Origin: Halorubrum halodurans
GTDB taxonomy: Archaea > Halobacteriota > Halobacteria > Halobacteriales > Haloferacaceae
Reading direction: 5' to 3'
Assembly: GCF_002252985.1 (NCBI RefSeq)
Contig: NZ_NHPJ01000005.1
Location: 1-55,902 of the forward strand
Length of the DNA stretch: 55,902 bases
Positions 23,678 through 32,427 of the stretch are shown here, piece by piece (position 1 is the stretch's first letter; the number at the start of each line of letters is the position of its first letter). The translations under genes were made by a program, and so were the position numbers. The notes below the pieces were generated by a model. It made no database searches and was not told where the DNA came from. It saw only the letters and a list, made by a program, of their open reading frames with translations.

Positions 23678-26044
23678 GTGACCGATGACCCACCGTGGGC
23701 CGACGTCTTCGGCCACGAGGAGCCGTACCCCGAGCAGGCGGACGGCATCGACGCCGCCATCGAGGCGGCTCGCGACGGCGGTTTCCTCGCGCTCGAGGGC
23801 GCGTGTGGCACCGGCAAGACCATGCTCGCGTTGACCGCCGGGATCGACCGCGTCCGCGACCCCGACTCCGACTTCGAGCGCGTGTTCGTGCTCACCAGCG
23901 TCAAACAGCAGCTCCGGCAGTTCGAGACGGACCTGGACACGATCAACGCGACCCTGCCCGACGACTCCGATCCCGTCTCCGGGCTGACGCTCGTCGGCAA
24001 GGCGGACGTCTGTCCGTACGCCCGCGAGAACCGCGGCGGGATCGACCGCGAGAACGTCTACGAGCGCTGTGAGGGGCTCCGCGAGCGCACCCGGAACCTC
24101 GTCGGCGAGGGCGGCGAGACGACCGCCGGCGCCCTCGCGAGCGAGGCGCGGAGCCAGCAGGTCGGGCTGCTGGACTCGGGAACCGCCAGCGGCTCCGACG
24201 GCGGATCGACCGGCGGCGGAGCCGCCGCCGACTACCTGACCGTCGACGGCGAGCCGACGCCGTACCCGCCCGACACCGAGACGGTCGGCGAGACGGAGTT
24301 CTGTCCGTTCTACGCGGGCTTCCTCGACGACGTACCCGACGACGGCGGCGACCCGGCGGCGGCCGTCCCGTTCGACGTCACCGAACTCGGCCACGTCGAC
24401 GCCGAGGAGCTCGTCCGACTCTCGGCTGGCCACGGCTCGTGTCCCCACTCGGTGATGGGCGCGCTCGTCCCCGAGGTCGAGGTCGTCATCGGCAACTACT
24501 ACCACGCGTTCGACCCGACGACGACCGCGACGTTCACCGGCGCGCTCCTCGACGACGCGACGTTCCTCGTCTGTGACGAGGCGCACATGCTCGAGCCGCG
24601 CGTGCGGGACCTCGTCAGCGACGCGGTCGCCGACGCGAGTCTCCGGGACGCGGTCTCCGAGATCACCCGCGTCGTCCAGCCGCTCTCGTTCGAACGCGAG
24701 GGCGCGGAGTCCGCGGACGCCGACCTCGTCCGCGGGGAGCTCGAGGAGAGCGACGTGACGGTCGAGGAGCTGGAGGCGGTACGGGAGTTCTACGCGGCCC
24801 TCCGCGAGGAGCTCGACCGTCGGGTCACCGCACATCTCGACCGCGAGCGGCCGGACTGGCGCGCGTCGATGCGCGAGCTCGACGACGACGAGATCCCGCT
24901 TCGCGACCCCGAGGAGCCGGGCGAGGACGCGATCACGGCGTGGGCGGCCGAGGCGGGCTACGGCGACCGCGTCTGGTCGCGCGCGCCCGCCGTCGGCGCG
25001 ACCGTCAAGCGCGTGCTCGACTCGCTCGAGGACGAGGACAAACGGCGCGCCGCTCCGGGCGTCGGCCGCACCGTCAACGCGTGGTACCGCGAGGGGCACA
25101 CCGAGTTCTTCCGCGCCGTCGACCTCGAGCGCACGTTCGACGAGACGGAGCCGCCGGACTCGTGGCGTCGCGCGTACAACGCGAGCCTCGCGCTGTACAA
25201 CTGTCTCCCGAGCGGGCCGATCGGCGAGCGCCTCGGCGAGTTCGGCGGCGGCGTCGTGATGAGCGCGACGCTCGAGCCGATGGACGTGTTCCGGGAGGTG
25301 ACGGGCCTCGACCAGCTCGCGGAGCGGGGTCGACCCGTCGTCGAGCGGACGTACGGGCTCTCGTTCCCGCCGGAGAACCGCGCGAGCTTCGCGGTCGACG
25401 CGCCGAAGTTCACCCACGCCAACCGCGGCGCGCCGGGCGAGCGGACCGACGCCCGGCTCGCGCACCTCGACGCGGTCGCGACGGTCGCGCGCCGCGAGGG
25501 GAACGTACTGGTCGGCGCGCCGAACTACGCCGAGGCGGCGTGGTTCGCCGACGAGCTCGACGAGCGCCTCGAGAAACCCGTCCTCCTCGACGAGTCCTCC
25601 GGCGACCGCGAGACCGAGTCGCTCAAGGACGCCTTCTTCGCCGGCCAGGGGAAGGTGCTCGTCACCAGCCTCCGGGGCACGCTCACGGAGGGGGTCGACT
25701 ACCGTGGCGACCGGCTCGCCGCGGCGGTCGTCTGCGGGGTCCCCATCATCAACACCGCCCGCCCCCGGACGCGGGCGGTCGTCGCGGCGTACGACCGACG
25801 CTTCGCGTCGGGGTTCGAGACCGCGCTCACCGTTCCCGCCGTTCGGAAGGCGCGGCAGGCAGTCGGCCGGGTCATCCGCGGGGCCGACGAGCGTGGGGTT
25901 CGCGTCCTCCTCGACGCGCGGTACGCCCGCGAGTCATGGAACGGCGTCCGCGAGTACCTCCCCGAACACGAACGCGAGGAGTTCCAGCCGGTCAGCACGG
26001 ACATGCTCTCGGTCGCGCTCGACGGGTTCGGGACGGCCGAATAG
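23678..26044 (+). CDS. XPD/Rad3-type ATP-dependent DNA helicase
   Basis: A 788-aa superfamily-2 helicase. Walker A is EGACGTGKTMLAL, motif II is CDEAHML, and motif VI is RQAVGRVIRG near the C-terminus. Four cysteines between motif Ia and II (CPYARENRGG, ERCEGLRE, FCPFYAGF, GSCPHSVMG) fit the 4Fe-4S domain of XPD/DinG/FancJ enzymes, which unwind DNA 5' to 3' in repair. The cluster domain contains a Gly/Ser-rich insertion. A TATA-like GGTTTAACC at 23645-23653 places the transcription start near the GTG at 23678, so that start is preferred over an ATG at 23657 only a few nt from the TATA box. Confidence 0.92.
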   Translation: MTDDPPWADVFGHEEPYPEQADGIDAAIEAARDGGFLALEGACGTGKTMLALTAGIDRVRDPDSDFERVFVLTSVKQQLRQFETDLDTINATLPDDSDPVSGLTLVGKADVCPYARENRGGIDRENVYERCEGLRERTRNLVGEGGETTAGALASEARSQQVGLLDSGTASGSDGGSTGGGAAADYLTVDGEPTPYPPDTETVGETEFCPFYAGFLDDVPDDGGDPAAAVPFDVTELGHVDAEELVRLSAGHGSCPHSVMGALVPEVEVVIGNYYHAFDPTTTATFTGALLDDATFLVCDEAHMLEPRVRDLVSDAVADASLRDAVSEITRVVQPLSFEREGAESADADLVRGELEESDVTVEELEAVREFYAALREELDRRVTAHLDRERPDWRASMRELDDDEIPLRDPEEPGEDAITAWAAEAGYGDRVWSRAPAVGATVKRVLDSLEDEDKRRAAPGVGRTVNAWYREGHTEFFRAVDLERTFDETEPPDSWRRAYNASLALYNCLPSGPIGERLGEFGGGVVMSATLEPMDVFREVTGLDQLAERGRPVVERTYGLSFPPENRASFAVDAPKFTHANRGAPGERTDARLAHLDAVATVARREGNVLVGAPNYAEAAWFADELDERLEKPVLLDESSGDRETESLKDAFFAGQGKVLVTSLRGTLTEGVDYRGDRLAAAVVCGVPIINTARPRTRAVVAAYDRRFASGFETALTVPAVRKARQAVGRVIRGADERGVRVLLDARYARESWNGVREYLPEHEREEFQPVSTDMLSVALDGFGTAE

Positions 26045-26105
26045 GGTGAGACTACCGCTCGACAACGGGTGCTTAACTAACCGGCTCGGACGCGGAGGGG
26101 GTCGT

Positions 26106-26258
26106 ATGGCTCCACGGAAACGTCCACGACTGTACCACGCCGTCTGTCGCGAGTGCGCCCTCGAACGCGTCTTCGACTCCGAGGACGCGGCGGACGCGTT
26201 CGTCGCCCGCCACGTCGAGGAGACCACCCACACGGCGCTCGCCGAACGCGTCGACTGA
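26106..26258 (+). CDS. 50-aa zinc-finger micro-protein
   Basis: A small basic-then-acidic protein with Cys14-x2-Cys17 (AVCRECALERVF) and His36/His42 (ARHVEETTH). The spacing C-x2-C-x18-H-x5-H resembles a C2H2 zinc finger. Short proteins of this outline are common in haloarchaea and of unknown role. The ATG at 26106 follows a TATA-like GCTTAACTAA by about 27 nt, so it has its own promoter and is leaderless. Confidence 0.75.
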   Translation: MAPRKRPRLYHAVCRECALERVFDSEDAADAFVARHVEETTHTALAERVD

Positions 26259-26302
26259 CTCGGTACGCGTCGGCCGCGGGCGCCGCGAGCGGGGGAGGGT
26301 GC

Positions 26303-26914
26303 TCAGTTCTCCCGGCGGGCGAACGCGAGGTTGCCCGAGACGTTCTTGATGTACGCCCGGACGGTGTCGCCCTCCTGTGCGCCGGGGACGAAGACGGTGT
26401 ACTCCCCGCGCTCGGCGACGCCGTCGCCCTTGCGGCCCGTGCCGACGATCTCGAGCTCGTAGGTGTTGCCCTCCTCGATGGCCTCCTCCTGGCGCTGGGT
26501 GTTCGACGACGTCTGTTTCGCGACCGGGCGGAACGCCCCGCAGGCCTCACAGCGGAGCATGGGCGTCCGGTTCTCCGTCTCCAGCCGCGTGTCGGGGAGG
26601 CCACACTCGGAGCAGGTGACGAACGACTCGATGTACGAGTCGATCGCCGCCTGGAAGTCGCGCTCGCGGAAGTTCCCGCTGTATCGCGCGCGGCCGTCCT
26701 CGTACTGGCCGGCCGTCCCAAGCTCCTGTTGGATCTTCGAGTGGACGTGTTCGGGATCGCGGCTCAACGCGTCCGCGATGGCCGAGAGGTTCGTCAGTCG
26801 GGTGAACGCGCCGTCCTTCTGCGCCTCCGGGTCGGGGACCGACAGCCGCTCGTCGGACCCGTCGAAGTCCGGGACCGCGTCCATCGCGCGGTCGAGGCTC
26901 GATTCGTATTCCAT
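26303..26914 (-). CDS. Translation initiation factor aIF2 subunit beta with C-terminal TRAM domain
   Basis: A 203-aa protein. Residues 1-130 are aIF2-beta: an N-terminal helix, the core (DPEHVHSKIQQELGTAGQYE), and a C-terminal zinc ribbon with CSECGLPDTRLETENR and RCEACGAFRP (four Cys). Residues 145-203 form a TRAM domain (GNTYELEIVGTGRKGDGVA, GEYTVFVPGAQEGDTVRAYI), an RNA-binding beta-barrel fused to this subunit in halophiles. As part of the aIF2 heterotrimer it delivers initiator tRNA-Met to the small ribosomal subunit. The initiator tRNA gene lies immediately upstream on the same strand. Confidence 0.95.
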   Translation of the reverse strand: MEYESSLDRAMDAVPDFDGSDERLSVPDPEAQKDGAFTRLTNLSAIADALSRDPEHVHSKIQQELGTAGQYEDGRARYSGNFRERDFQAAIDSYIESFVTCSECGLPDTRLETENRTPMLRCEACGAFRPVAKQTSSNTQRQEEAIEEGNTYELEIVGTGRKGDGVAERGEYTVFVPGAQEGDTVRAYIKNVSGNLAFARREN

Positions 26915-27005
26915 ACCCGGACGGTGGACTGGCCGACGGAAATCGCTTCCGGGTTGGATCCGAACGGCGTTTCCGACCGTCGTCGGTCGGCGCGTCGAAG
27001 AGAAG

Positions 27006-27080
27006 TAGCGGGAGGTAGATTTGAACTACCGATCTCCGGGTTATGAGCCCGGCGGAATCTCCTGGCTATCCCATCCCGCT
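27006..27080 (-). tRNA. Initiator tRNA-Met (CAT)
   Basis: On the minus strand a complete 75-nt cloverleaf folds: acceptor AGCGGGA pairs with TCCCGCT (A1-T72, characteristic of archaeal initiators), D-arm with GATAGCC, anticodon loop CTCATAA flanked by GGG and CCC (three G-C pairs of an initiator anticodon stem), and T-arm GGTAGTTCAAATCTACC. The discriminator is A73; CCA is not encoded. A TTAACAG TATA-like element lies about 25 nt upstream at 27103-27109. No intron seen. Confidence 0.97.
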
Positions 27081-27192
27081 ATCGTGATCAAACCGCGGTG
27101 AACTGTTAAGGGTTCTGATCCCGTCGCCGGTGTGCGGTTCGCTCCCGTACGAGTTATAAGCGAACCGGGCCGGTTTCGACCCCGAACGCCGA

Positions 27193-28278
27193 CTACTCCT
27201 CGCCGAGCAGGCTGTCGACGAGCGCCTCCGGATCGAACCGCGCCAGGTCGTCGTAGCCTTGGCCGGTCCCCAGAAAGAGGATCGGCTTGCCGGTGACGTA
27301 CGCGACGGAGATCGCCGCGCCCCCGGAGGAGTCGGCGTCCGCCTTCGTCAACACCGCGCCGTCGATCTCGGCGGCCTCGTTGAACTCCTTCGCCCGGTTG
27401 ACGGCGTCCTGTCCCGCGACCGCCTCGTCGACGAACAGCGTCATGTCGGGGTCGACGACGCGGTCGATCTTCTCCAGTTGCGCCATCAGGTCGTCGCTCG
27501 TGTGGAGCCGGCCGGCGGTGTCGCCGAGGACGACGTCGACGTCGTTGGCCGCGGCGTACTCGACGCCGTCGTAGATCACGGCCGCCGGGTCGCCGCCCTG
27601 GTCGTGGGAGATCAGCTCGCGGTCGAGCCGCTCGGCGTGCTCGGCGATCTGCTCGTTCGCGCCCGCCCGGTAGGTGTCGCCGTTCGCCAGCACCGACGAG
27701 TAGCCGCGCTCCGCGAGCCACTCGGAGAGCTTGGCGATGGTCGTCGTCTTCCCGACGCCGTTGACGCCGGTGAAGACGATCGTCAGCGGCTTCTCCGCCT
27801 CGGCGACCCGCTCCTCGAAGTCGAACTGCCCGACCGCGATCACGTCGAGGAGCGCGTCGTGAAGCGCCTGCTCGACCAGCTCGCCGGTCGTCTCGACCTG
27901 CTTTCGCGACTCGCCGAGCATCGTCTCGCGAACCGTCTCGAGGATCCGCTCGGCGACGCTCATCTCCACGTCGCTCTCCAAGAGCGCCATCTCGAGGTCC
28001 CAGAGCGGCTCCTCGAGGTCCTCCTCCTCGATGATGATCCGCCCGGTCGCGAACGCCTTCGCACGCTGGAAGGTGCTCGGTTCCGCCGAGCCGTCCGCGT
28101 CCGCCTCCTCGTCGGGCGCGTCCGCCGCGGGCGCCGGGTCGTCGGCGTCGACCGTCCCGGTCCCGGACTCCGGCTCCGCGTCGGCTTCGGCCTCGCTCTC
28201 GGCCGGCTCCTCGGCGTCCGTGGACTCCTCTACGTCCTCACGGAAGCTGCTCAGCTTGTCCTTCAGTCCGTCGAACAC
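27193..28278 (-). CDS. ftsY: Signal recognition particle receptor FtsY
   Basis: A 361-aa SRP-family GTPase. Residues 1-75 form an acidic Asp/Glu/Ala-rich A domain, then an N domain of helices, then the G domain: GVNGVGKTTTIAKL (G1), GDTYRAGANEQ (insertion box), LGDTAGRLHTSDDLM (G3), and VLTKADADSSGGAAI (G4/G5). It docks ribosome-SRP complexes at the membrane. It is the last gene of the ribosomal/prefoldin block, 11 nt after pfdA, the usual archaeal arrangement. Confidence 0.96.
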   Translation of the reverse strand: MFDGLKDKLSSFREDVEESTDAEEPAESEAEADAEPESGTGTVDADDPAPAADAPDEEADADGSAEPSTFQRAKAFATGRIIIEEEDLEEPLWDLEMALLESDVEMSVAERILETVRETMLGESRKQVETTGELVEQALHDALLDVIAVGQFDFEERVAEAEKPLTIVFTGVNGVGKTTTIAKLSEWLAERGYSSVLANGDTYRAGANEQIAEHAERLDRELISHDQGGDPAAVIYDGVEYAAANDVDVVLGDTAGRLHTSDDLMAQLEKIDRVVDPDMTLFVDEAVAGQDAVNRAKEFNEAAEIDGAVLTKADADSSGGAAISVAYVTGKPILFLGTGQGYDDLARFDPEALVDSLLGEE

Positions 28279-28289
28279 GGTCCGTTACC

Positions 28290-28745
28290 TCACTCGTCGT
28301 CGGCCTGGCCCTGCATCTGCTGCATCTGCTGTTGTTGCATCTGCTGTTGCATCTGCTGGGCCTGCTGTTCGAGCTCCTGGCTCTCGTCCTCCAGCTCGTC
28401 GATCTCCGCTTCGGTCTCCGCGATGCGGTCGTCGAGCGCCTCCTGTTTGCGCCGGAGCACGTCGATGGCGTCGTCCTGATCCTGCTCGGCCGAGTAGTTG
28501 CCGCCGAGCGAGACGACGATCTCGTCGATGTCCTGGACCTCCGCGCGGACGTACGCGCCGCCGCCGAGCGGCACCTGAACCGTCGCGCCGGTGTCGAGCG
28601 TCTCGATCGCCTCGACGGCGTCGTCGATGTCGGCCTTCTCCTGGCGGTACTCCTCGACTTCCGTCTCGAGCACCTCGATCTCCTCGTCGAGCGCCTGAAG
28701 CTCCTGGGAGAGCTGCTGGAGCTGCTGTTGTCCGCCACCCATCAT
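28290..28745 (-). CDS. pfdA: Prefoldin subunit alpha
   Basis: A 151-aa protein with two long coiled coils (residues 1-50 and 100-145) joined by a beta-hairpin region (LDTGATVQVPLGGGAYVRAE, then DIDEIVVSLGGNYSAE), the archaeal prefoldin-alpha pattern. It holds unfolded proteins with the beta subunit in a hexamer and hands them to the thermosome. The C-terminus is Gln/Met-rich (LEQQAQQMQQQMQQQQMQ), longer than usual. The start overlaps the LX stop by 4 nt (ATGA). Confidence 0.93.
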   Translation of the reverse strand: MMGGGQQQLQQLSQELQALDEEIEVLETEVEEYRQEKADIDDAVEAIETLDTGATVQVPLGGGAYVRAEVQDIDEIVVSLGGNYSAEQDQDDAIDVLRRKQEALDDRIAETEAEIDELEDESQELEQQAQQMQQQMQQQQMQQMQGQADDE

Positions 28746-28918
28746 GCCGCGGACACCTCCTCGATCTCGATCTGGGTGCGCTTTCGGCCGTGCTGGCTGC
28801 CGACCTGCGTGTAGATCCGCTCGCGTGCGAGGTCCTCGTTCTCCGCCTCGACGTCCTTGGTGAACGGCTGGAAGCCGTCTCTACTCTGGAACCGCCCGCT
28901 CACGGTGTAAGTACTCAT
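28742..28918 (-). CDS. 50S ribosomal protein LX (L18a/L20e)
   Basis: A 58-aa ribosomal protein: MSTYTVSGRFQSRDGFQPFT, then ENEDLARERIYTQVGSQHGR. It belongs to the archaeal LX family, related to eukaryotic L18a. The ATG at 28918 was chosen because the protein then matches the family's N-terminus; a TATA-like AAGATACTTCC about 27 nt upstream (28943-28953) suggests a promoter inside the block. Its TGA overlaps the pfdA ATG. Confidence 0.92.
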   Translation of the reverse strand: MSTYTVSGRFQSRDGFQPFTKDVEAENEDLARERIYTQVGSQHGRKRTQIEIEEVSAA

Positions 28919-29023
28919 GTTCCGACTTCCGGCAGGGACAGGGAAGTATCTTCCTAAAAGCGGACGACGCGACGGAACCGAACGGATCGGCAAAAACGGG
29001 CGCGAGAGCGACGCTAACGCCGA

Positions 29024-29689
29024 TCAGTCGATGAACCCGAGCGTCTCCTCGATGCGTCCGAGCTCGGGGCCGGTCGTGTCGTCGCCGACGACGTAGCCGT
29101 CGTCGCTCGCGACGAGGCCGGAGCCGACGAGCGGCGCGCCGTAGTTGACCGTTCCGAGGTCCGCCCGGACATCGAGCGCCTCCTCGACGGCCTGAAGCTC
29201 CGACTCGCGCGACTTCGGGTGGCAGAGCACGCCGGTGTCGTTCGCGACCGCGGCGGTGCCGACGGTCCGCACGTCCGCGAGGTCGCCGCGCTCGACCGGG
29301 ACCGAGAGCGTCTCCCGGATCGTCGTGATCGCCTCGCGCGACAGGTCCGGGTGGACGTACGCGCCGTAGTCGTTGGCCAGGACGACGTTGCCGGCGGCGT
29401 TGATCCGGCCGGGGAGCTCCGTGACCTCGCGGTCCGCGGCCTCGGCGATGCGCTCCCGCTCCCGGTCGGTCGCGCGCTCGGAGACGAGCACGCCGTTCTC
29501 GTTGCCGGCCGCGAGCGACCCGACGGTGTTGGAGCCGCCGACGGTGGTCGCGAGCACGTCCGCGCCGAGCTCCGCGCCGAGCTCGTCGGCGAGGTCGTCG
29601 TCGACGTCCGGCCTGACCAGAAGGAGGTCGTCGACGACGCGGGCGAAGACCCCCACGTACGACGAGCCGGTGAAGGTCGCCCGTAACAC
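29024..29689 (-). CDS. Translation initiation factor aIF6
   Basis: A 221-aa ribosome anti-association factor that binds the large subunit via L14/L24 and prevents premature joining. The fivefold pseudosymmetric repeats are evident: [70 protein letters not shown] and [14 protein letters not shown]. The start is a GTG at 29689, one nt after the L31e stop. Co-transcribed with L39e and L31e. Confidence 0.95.
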   Translation of the reverse strand: MLRATFTGSSYVGVFARVVDDLLLVRPDVDDDLADELGAELGADVLATTVGGSNTVGSLAAGNENGVLVSERATDRERERIAEAADREVTELPGRINAAGNVVLANDYGAYVHPDLSREAITTIRETLSVPVERGDLADVRTVGTAAVANDTGVLCHPKSRESELQAVEEALDVRADLGTVNYGAPLVGSGLVASDDGYVVGDDTTGPELGRIEETLGFID

Positions 29690-29690
29690 G

Positions 29691-29969
29691 TTACTCGGCG
29701 TGCTCGGCTTCGACGACCGGCTCGCCGTCCTCGACGAACCGGGCCGCGCGGACGCGGAGCTTGCTCGGCGGGTTCTGCCGACCGTTCGCCCAGACGGCCT
29801 CGTTGACGGAGGCGTCGAGGATCACGTCCTCGCCGTCGACCGAGAAGTGCTTCGCGAGGTGCTCGCGGACGATCTTCACGGCGTAGTCGGCGCGCTGCTG
29901 GACCGGCTTCTCCTTGGCGTCGCGGAGCGGGACGGTGACGACGCGCTCCTCGAAATCACTCGTGCTCAT
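29691..29969 (-). CDS. rpl31e: 50S ribosomal protein L31e
   Basis: A 92-aa protein: [20 protein letters not shown] then [20 protein letters not shown] and [19 protein letters not shown], a complete L31e. It sits near the polypeptide exit tunnel. The stop of L39e directly abuts its ATG (TAA-ATG), and its own TAA is one nt before the aIF6 GTG. Confidence 0.96.
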   Translation of the reverse strand: MSTSDFEERVVTVPLRDAKEKPVQQRADYAVKIVREHLAKHFSVDGEDVILDASVNEAVWANGRQNPPSKLRVRAARFVEDGEPVVEAEHAE

Positions 29970-30122
29970 TTACTCGTCGAGGTCGTTCCGGCGCCAGTTG
30001 CGCCGCTTGGGGTTTCGCGTGACGTTCATGTCGGTCTTCATCATGACCCACGCGGGGACGCGGGTGTTCTGGCGCTCCGCCTTCGCCAGACGCTTCTTTT
30101 TGGCCTTCGATTTGTCTCCCAT
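29970..30122 (-). CDS. rpl39e: 50S ribosomal protein L39e
   Basis: A 50-aa very basic protein: [49 protein letters not shown], the full L39e sequence of the exit-tunnel wall. The ATG at 30122 gives the family length. A TATA-like GGGTTTTATGCGG (30147-30158) lies about 27 nt upstream and probably drives the whole L39e-L31e-aIF6 block leaderlessly. Confidence 0.95.
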   Translation of the reverse strand: MGDKSKAKKKRLAKAERQNTRVPAWVMMKTDMNVTRNPKRRNWRRNDLDE

Positions 30123-30250
30123 AGTGGGCCTCACTTCCGCCGGACCGCATAAAACCCCTTCCATACGACCCCGACGAGCGGGCCGTCACGGCGGCGGCTC
30201 GACCGGCGCGTCACGGCGACGCCCGGTCGCTCGTCGCGGTCGCCGCCCGG

Positions 30251-31381
30251 TCACCACTCGCGTTCCGCGAGCGCCGCGTAGACCTCCCGACACCGCTCCA
30301 GCACGTCGATCGAGACGCTCTCCGTCTCCGTGTGCGCCTCGCCGGGTTCGGAGGGGCCGCAGACGAGACACTCCGTGCCGGCCTCCGAGAGCCACCCCGC
30401 GTCCGTGGCGTGCGGCTTGGTGACGTGTTCGGGGCGGTCGAGCCCGCGGGCCTCGTGGACCCCGCGTGCGGCCGCGAGCGCCGCGTCCGCGAACGCGTCG
30501 TCGCCACACCCCATCGGCGGGAGGTCCTGCTCGACGACCCACTCGACGCCCGGAACCTCCTCCGTGCGCGCGAGGTCCGCCCGCTCGCCGGGGACGGTGC
30601 GCTCGTCGATCGTGACCTCACACCGGTCGGGGATCACGTTCCAGGTGTCGCCGCCGTGGAACTCCGTGACGACGACCGACCCCGTCACGTCCTCGCCGAA
30701 CACCGTCGTCGCCGGTGCGTCGAGCCCGCGGACGACGTCGACCGCGTCGCAGGCCCGGTAGATCGCGTTCTCGCCCGCCTCGGGTTCGGAGGCGTGTGCC
30801 GACGACCCCTCGGCGACCAGCGTCGACGCCCGCCGGCCCTTGTGCGCGACGACGACGTCGGTCACGCCCGGCTTCGAGTAGTTCGTCGACCCCTCCGCGA
30901 CGAGCGCGTGGTCGGGGCGGAACCCCTCCTCTATCGCGTGCCGTGCGCCCTCGCCGCCGGTCTCCTCGCCGACGAAGGAGGCGACCGCGAGTTCGCGGCC
31001 CGACGGCGGCGTCGCGTCCCGGAACGCGAGCAGGCAGGCCGCGACCGCGCCCTTCATGTCGGCCGTCCCGCGCCCGAAGATCCGGCCGTCGCGGCGTTCG
31101 ACCACGTACTCGCCCTCGCCCGTCGTCTGTCGCTCCGCCGGCGGGACCACGTCGTGATGGCCGACGAGCGCGACCGTCTCCGCGTCGGGGTCGGTTCCGG
31201 GCCCGCTCCCGTCGCTCCCGTCGGTCCGCCTGTACGCGATCACGTTGCCGACGGCGTCGCGCTCGACGTCGGCGTCGGTCTCCGCCCGGAGCCACTCCTC
31301 GATGGCGTCGCCGGCGGCGGTCTCGTCCTCGTGAGAGGGGATCGAGACCAGCCGTTCGGTCAGGTCCGCGAGTTCGCTCAT
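30251..31381 (-). CDS. M20-family metallopeptidase/deacylase
   Basis: A 376-aa zinc hydrolase of the ArgE/DapE/CPG2 group. Metal ligands and catalytic residues are seen in GHHDVVPPA, GRGTADMKGAVAACLLAF (Asp), VGEETGGEGARHAIEEG (general base Glu and metal Glu), and a late HTETESVSID His. A dimerisation lid follows GRRASTLVAEGSSAHASEPE. Succinyl-diaminopimelate desuccinylase is a frequent annotation in haloarchaea, but the genomic context gives no pathway. A TATA-like TATTTAAG at 31403-31412 supports the ATG at 31381. Confidence 0.9.
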   Translation of the reverse strand: MSELADLTERLVSIPSHEDETAAGDAIEEWLRAETDADVERDAVGNVIAYRRTDGSDGSGPGTDPDAETVALVGHHDVVPPAERQTTGEGEYVVERRDGRIFGRGTADMKGAVAACLLAFRDATPPSGRELAVASFVGEETGGEGARHAIEEGFRPDHALVAEGSTNYSKPGVTDVVVAHKGRRASTLVAEGSSAHASEPEAGENAIYRACDAVDVVRGLDAPATTVFGEDVTGSVVVTEFHGGDTWNVIPDRCEVTIDERTVPGERADLARTEEVPGVEWVVEQDLPPMGCGDDAFADAALAAARGVHEARGLDRPEHVTKPHATDAGWLSEAGTECLVCGPSEPGEAHTETESVSIDVLERCREVYAALAEREW

Positions 31382-31482
31382 ACGGATTCGTCGGGAGTCG
31401 AGTACTTAAATACGGTCGGGAGGATTCGGCGAACCGTTCACGGATCGATGAGTTCCGTTCCGGTGCGGTCGGTGCGGGCCAC

Positions 31483-31689
31483 TCATGTCGTAACGCTACT
31501 GAACGCCTCGTCCAGAATCGGAGTAATAACTACGAATCCGATGAAGATCGCGATAACGTAGGCGATGAACTCGACACCGATCGTGACTGGGTCCGCAATA
31601 CCGCCAGTATAGGCGTTATAGAGCGTGAATATGACCGCAGCAACTACGGCGTTCGGAAGGTGATCGTGAATCAACGTTCGTAGATTCAT
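31483..31689 (-). CDS. Small two-TM membrane protein
   Basis: A 68-aa protein with hydrophobic segments at about 12-28 (PNAVVAAVIFTLYNAYTGG) and 37-58 (VEFIAYVIAIFIGFVVITPI). The coding DNA is noticeably richer in A/T than its neighbours, which hints at recent arrival, although the frame is well supported by the hydrophobic pattern. A TATA-like GATTTGAAG lies about 27 nt upstream of the ATG at 31689. Function unknown. Confidence 0.6.
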   Translation of the reverse strand: MNLRTLIHDHLPNAVVAAVIFTLYNAYTGGIADPVTIGVEFIAYVIAIFIGFVVITPILDEAFSSVTT

Positions 31690-31771
31690 AAACGAGATCG
31701 TTCAGCGAATCTTCAAATCCGTATCGGTTAGGACGTGGTCGTCCGAGACGGCTCACGCCGGTACGATCCGG

Positions 31772-32056
31772 TCACGTCGTGAACAGTTCGGTGTCCTCGG
31801 GGACCGCGAACAGTCCCATCCTGACGCCGGCGTCGAGCCAGCCGTAGCCGTACGAGTAGGACGCGAGCGCGTTGACCGGGTCGTCGTCCGCGCGGAAGTG
31901 CCGGCCGTCCGCCAGATACGACTCCGCCATCTCGACGATCTCCGCGGCCGCGACGCCGAGCGGGGTCTCCGCCGGCGGCCGCGGCTCCGCGACGTCGAGC
32001 GCGTCGGCGAGCATTCGCTCGTATCGGTCCGTCTTCTCCGCGAGGTCGGCGGGCAT
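31772..32056 (-). CDS. DUF357 family protein
   Basis: A 94-aa helical protein: MPADLAEKTDRYERMLADAL, then GVAAAEIVEMAESYLADGRH, FRADDDPVNALASYSYGYGW and LDAGVRMGLF. This is the archaeal DUF357 outline (an alpha-helical bundle with the DPVNALASYSYGYGWLDAG core). Function unknown. The ATG at 32056 is used because a TATA-like GACTTTTGG lies about 27 nt upstream; an earlier ATG would overlap it. Confidence 0.82.
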   Translation of the reverse strand: MPADLAEKTDRYERMLADALDVAEPRPPAETPLGVAAAEIVEMAESYLADGRHFRADDDPVNALASYSYGYGWLDAGVRMGLFAVPEDTELFTT

Positions 32057-32220
32057 ACCCTCCCGTCCGCGGGGACGACCAAAAGTCATCGTCACTCGTC
32101 GCGGTCGTCGAGTCGGACACGGTCGTTCGTCGAGCCGGGCACGACCGCGGTCGTCGGTCGGGCGGCGGAGCCACGCGAGCGACGCGAGGGTATAGGGATC
32201 TCCGGCGAGTAGCCGCTCGC

Positions 32221-32427
32221 ATGTCGGAACCCGACGGCGTCAGGTGGGAGTACGAGACGCTCCGCCCGCCCCGCGACGACACGCGAAAGGAGGCGACGGA
32301 CCCGGAGGCGGAGCTGAACGAGCTGGGGGCCGAGGGATGGGAGCTCGTGACGACGATCGACTACGAGGGCGGCGGGAGCAAGTTCCTCGTGTTCAAACGG
32401 CCGGTCGGGTCGGGCGACGGGGCATGA
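32221..32427 (+). CDS. DUF4177 family protein
   Basis: A 68-aa protein with the DUF4177 core: VRWEYETLRPP, then LNELGAEGWELVTTIDYEGG and KFLVFKRPV. This small alpha-beta domain is widespread and of unknown role. It overlaps the next membrane-protein gene by ATGA (32424-32427), so the two are probably made together. TATA-like GGGTATAGGG is about 28 nt before the ATG at 32221. Confidence 0.85.
   Translation: MSEPDGVRWEYETLRPPRDDTRKEATDPEAELNELGAEGWELVTTIDYEGGGSKFLVFKRPVGSGDGA

Noticed and set aside
28290..28400. CAG/CAT-type trinucleotide repeat in pfdA as a phase-variable tract
   Set aside because: The tract (Gln/Met codons in CTGTTG/CATCTG units) is impure and in-frame; length change would not shift the frame.
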